A stretch of DNA of 64,000 nucleotides from Nostoc sp. T09 (GTDB taxonomy: Bacteria > Cyanobacteriota > Cyanobacteriia > Cyanobacteriales > Nostocaceae): NCBI RefSeq assembly GCF_002154695.1, contig NZ_MTAV01000055.1, positions 23,307-87,306 of the forward strand, read 5' to 3'. The position numbers and the translations under genes are program-made. Below the pieces are notes generated by a model. That model did no database searches. It had not been told where the DNA came from and saw only the letters and a program-made list of their open reading frames with translations. This document shows positions 63,794 to 64,000 of the stretch, piece after piece; positions within the stretch are counted from its first letter, which is position 1; every line of letters starts with the position of its first letter.

Positions 63794-64000
63794 ATGACAG
63801 CAACTCTACAACAGCGCGTCAGCGCTAACGTATGGGATCGCTTCTGCGAGTGGATCACCAGCACAAACAACCGTCTATACATCGGTTGGTTCGGTGTCCT
63901 CATGATCCCTACCCTGCTAGCTGCAACCGCTTGCTTCGTGATCGCCTTCATCGCTGCACCTCCAGTAGACATCGATGGTATCCGTGAACCTGTTGCAGGT
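63794..64000 (+). CDS. psbA: Photosystem II D1 protein, N-terminal part
   Basis: The first 69 codons of the D1 reaction-centre protein: [20 protein letters not shown] followed by [18 protein letters not shown] and [17 protein letters not shown]1 binds the primary electron donor chlorophylls and QB in the thylakoid membrane. The first helix (about 35-55) is visible; the rest is beyond the window. Whether it is a standard, high-light or special D1 variant cannot be decided from this part. Confidence 0.97.
   Translation, partial: MTATLQQRVSANVWDRFCEWITSTNNRLYIGWFGVLMIPTLLAATACFVIAFIAAPPVDIDGIREPVAG

Noticed and set aside
1..64000. tRNA or rRNA genes
   Set aside because: No cloverleaf-type GTTCGA/CCA stretches or rRNA-like conserved blocks were noticed by eye; tRNAscan would settle this.

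Overview
The window is chromosomal DNA of a filamentous, probably heterocyst-forming cyanobacterium (Nostocales, Nostoc-like). The evidence is a psbA (photosystem II D1) start at the right edge, the dnaE-N half gene ending in the cyanobacterial DnaE split intein, a cyanobacterial bidomainal sucrose-phosphate synthase, xisH/xisI paralogs, two large TPR-CHAT proteins, dense GCGATCGC (HIP1) octamers and short dispersed GC-rich palindromes typical of Nostoc genomes. No rRNA, tRNA or CRISPR was seen.

Layout. 0-2 kb: tail of an unidentified gene and a SulP anion transporter. 2.3-7.3 kb: an oxidation cluster (Rieske oxygenase overlapping a ferritin-like diiron protein, a divergent alpha/beta hydrolase, an AurF-like diiron enzyme, a small protein, a 2Fe-2S ferredoxin). 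7.3-9.3 kb: decayed toxin-antitoxin remnant, a PIN-domain protein with a 63-bp tandem repeat, and a Rieske gene remnant. 9.4-15.3 kb: ABC exporter, lipid-A-disaccharide-synthase-related protein, sucrose-phosphate synthase. 15.3-24.4 kb: mobile and repeat-rich stretch with a small coiled-coil protein between inverted repeats, a complete ISAs1-type insertion sequence with an 11-bp target duplication, a secreted protein, a TPR-CHAT protein and a complete group II intron. 24.5-30.4 kb: stand-alone CheB methylesterase and Crp-family regulator around paired palindromes, dnaE-N with intein, a dicarboxylate symporter. 30.4-44.7 kb: mostly housekeeping and membrane genes (clpS-DUF2103, GT4, sugar-binding lipoprotein, oligopeptidase B, hemE, SDR, VapBC, B12-radical SAM). 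44.8-55 kb: second TPR-CHAT protein, a convergent intergenic region full of palindromes and a 14 x 21-bp array, sugar permease, purN, CPBP protease, DUF3326, ferredoxin. 55.2-57.8 kb: acnB. 57.9-62.3 kb: a small accessory island (xisHI, a NucS-like nuclease gene split by an in-frame stop, two XRE regulators, VapBC). 62.4-64 kb: TAT-exported dienelactone hydrolase and psbA.

The best candidate for an undescribed system is the 2.3-7.3 kb set: three different non-heme iron enzymes with their own ferredoxin and a hydrolase, which would suit a specialised-metabolite or lipid oxidation (possibly halogenation) pathway. Other items worth follow-up are the interrupted nuclease gene, two pairs of palindromic operators, the 21-bp palindromic array open on both strands, and a 59-codon gene at 30.4-30.6 kb. 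All functional calls rest on motif recognition by eye; no database search was run.
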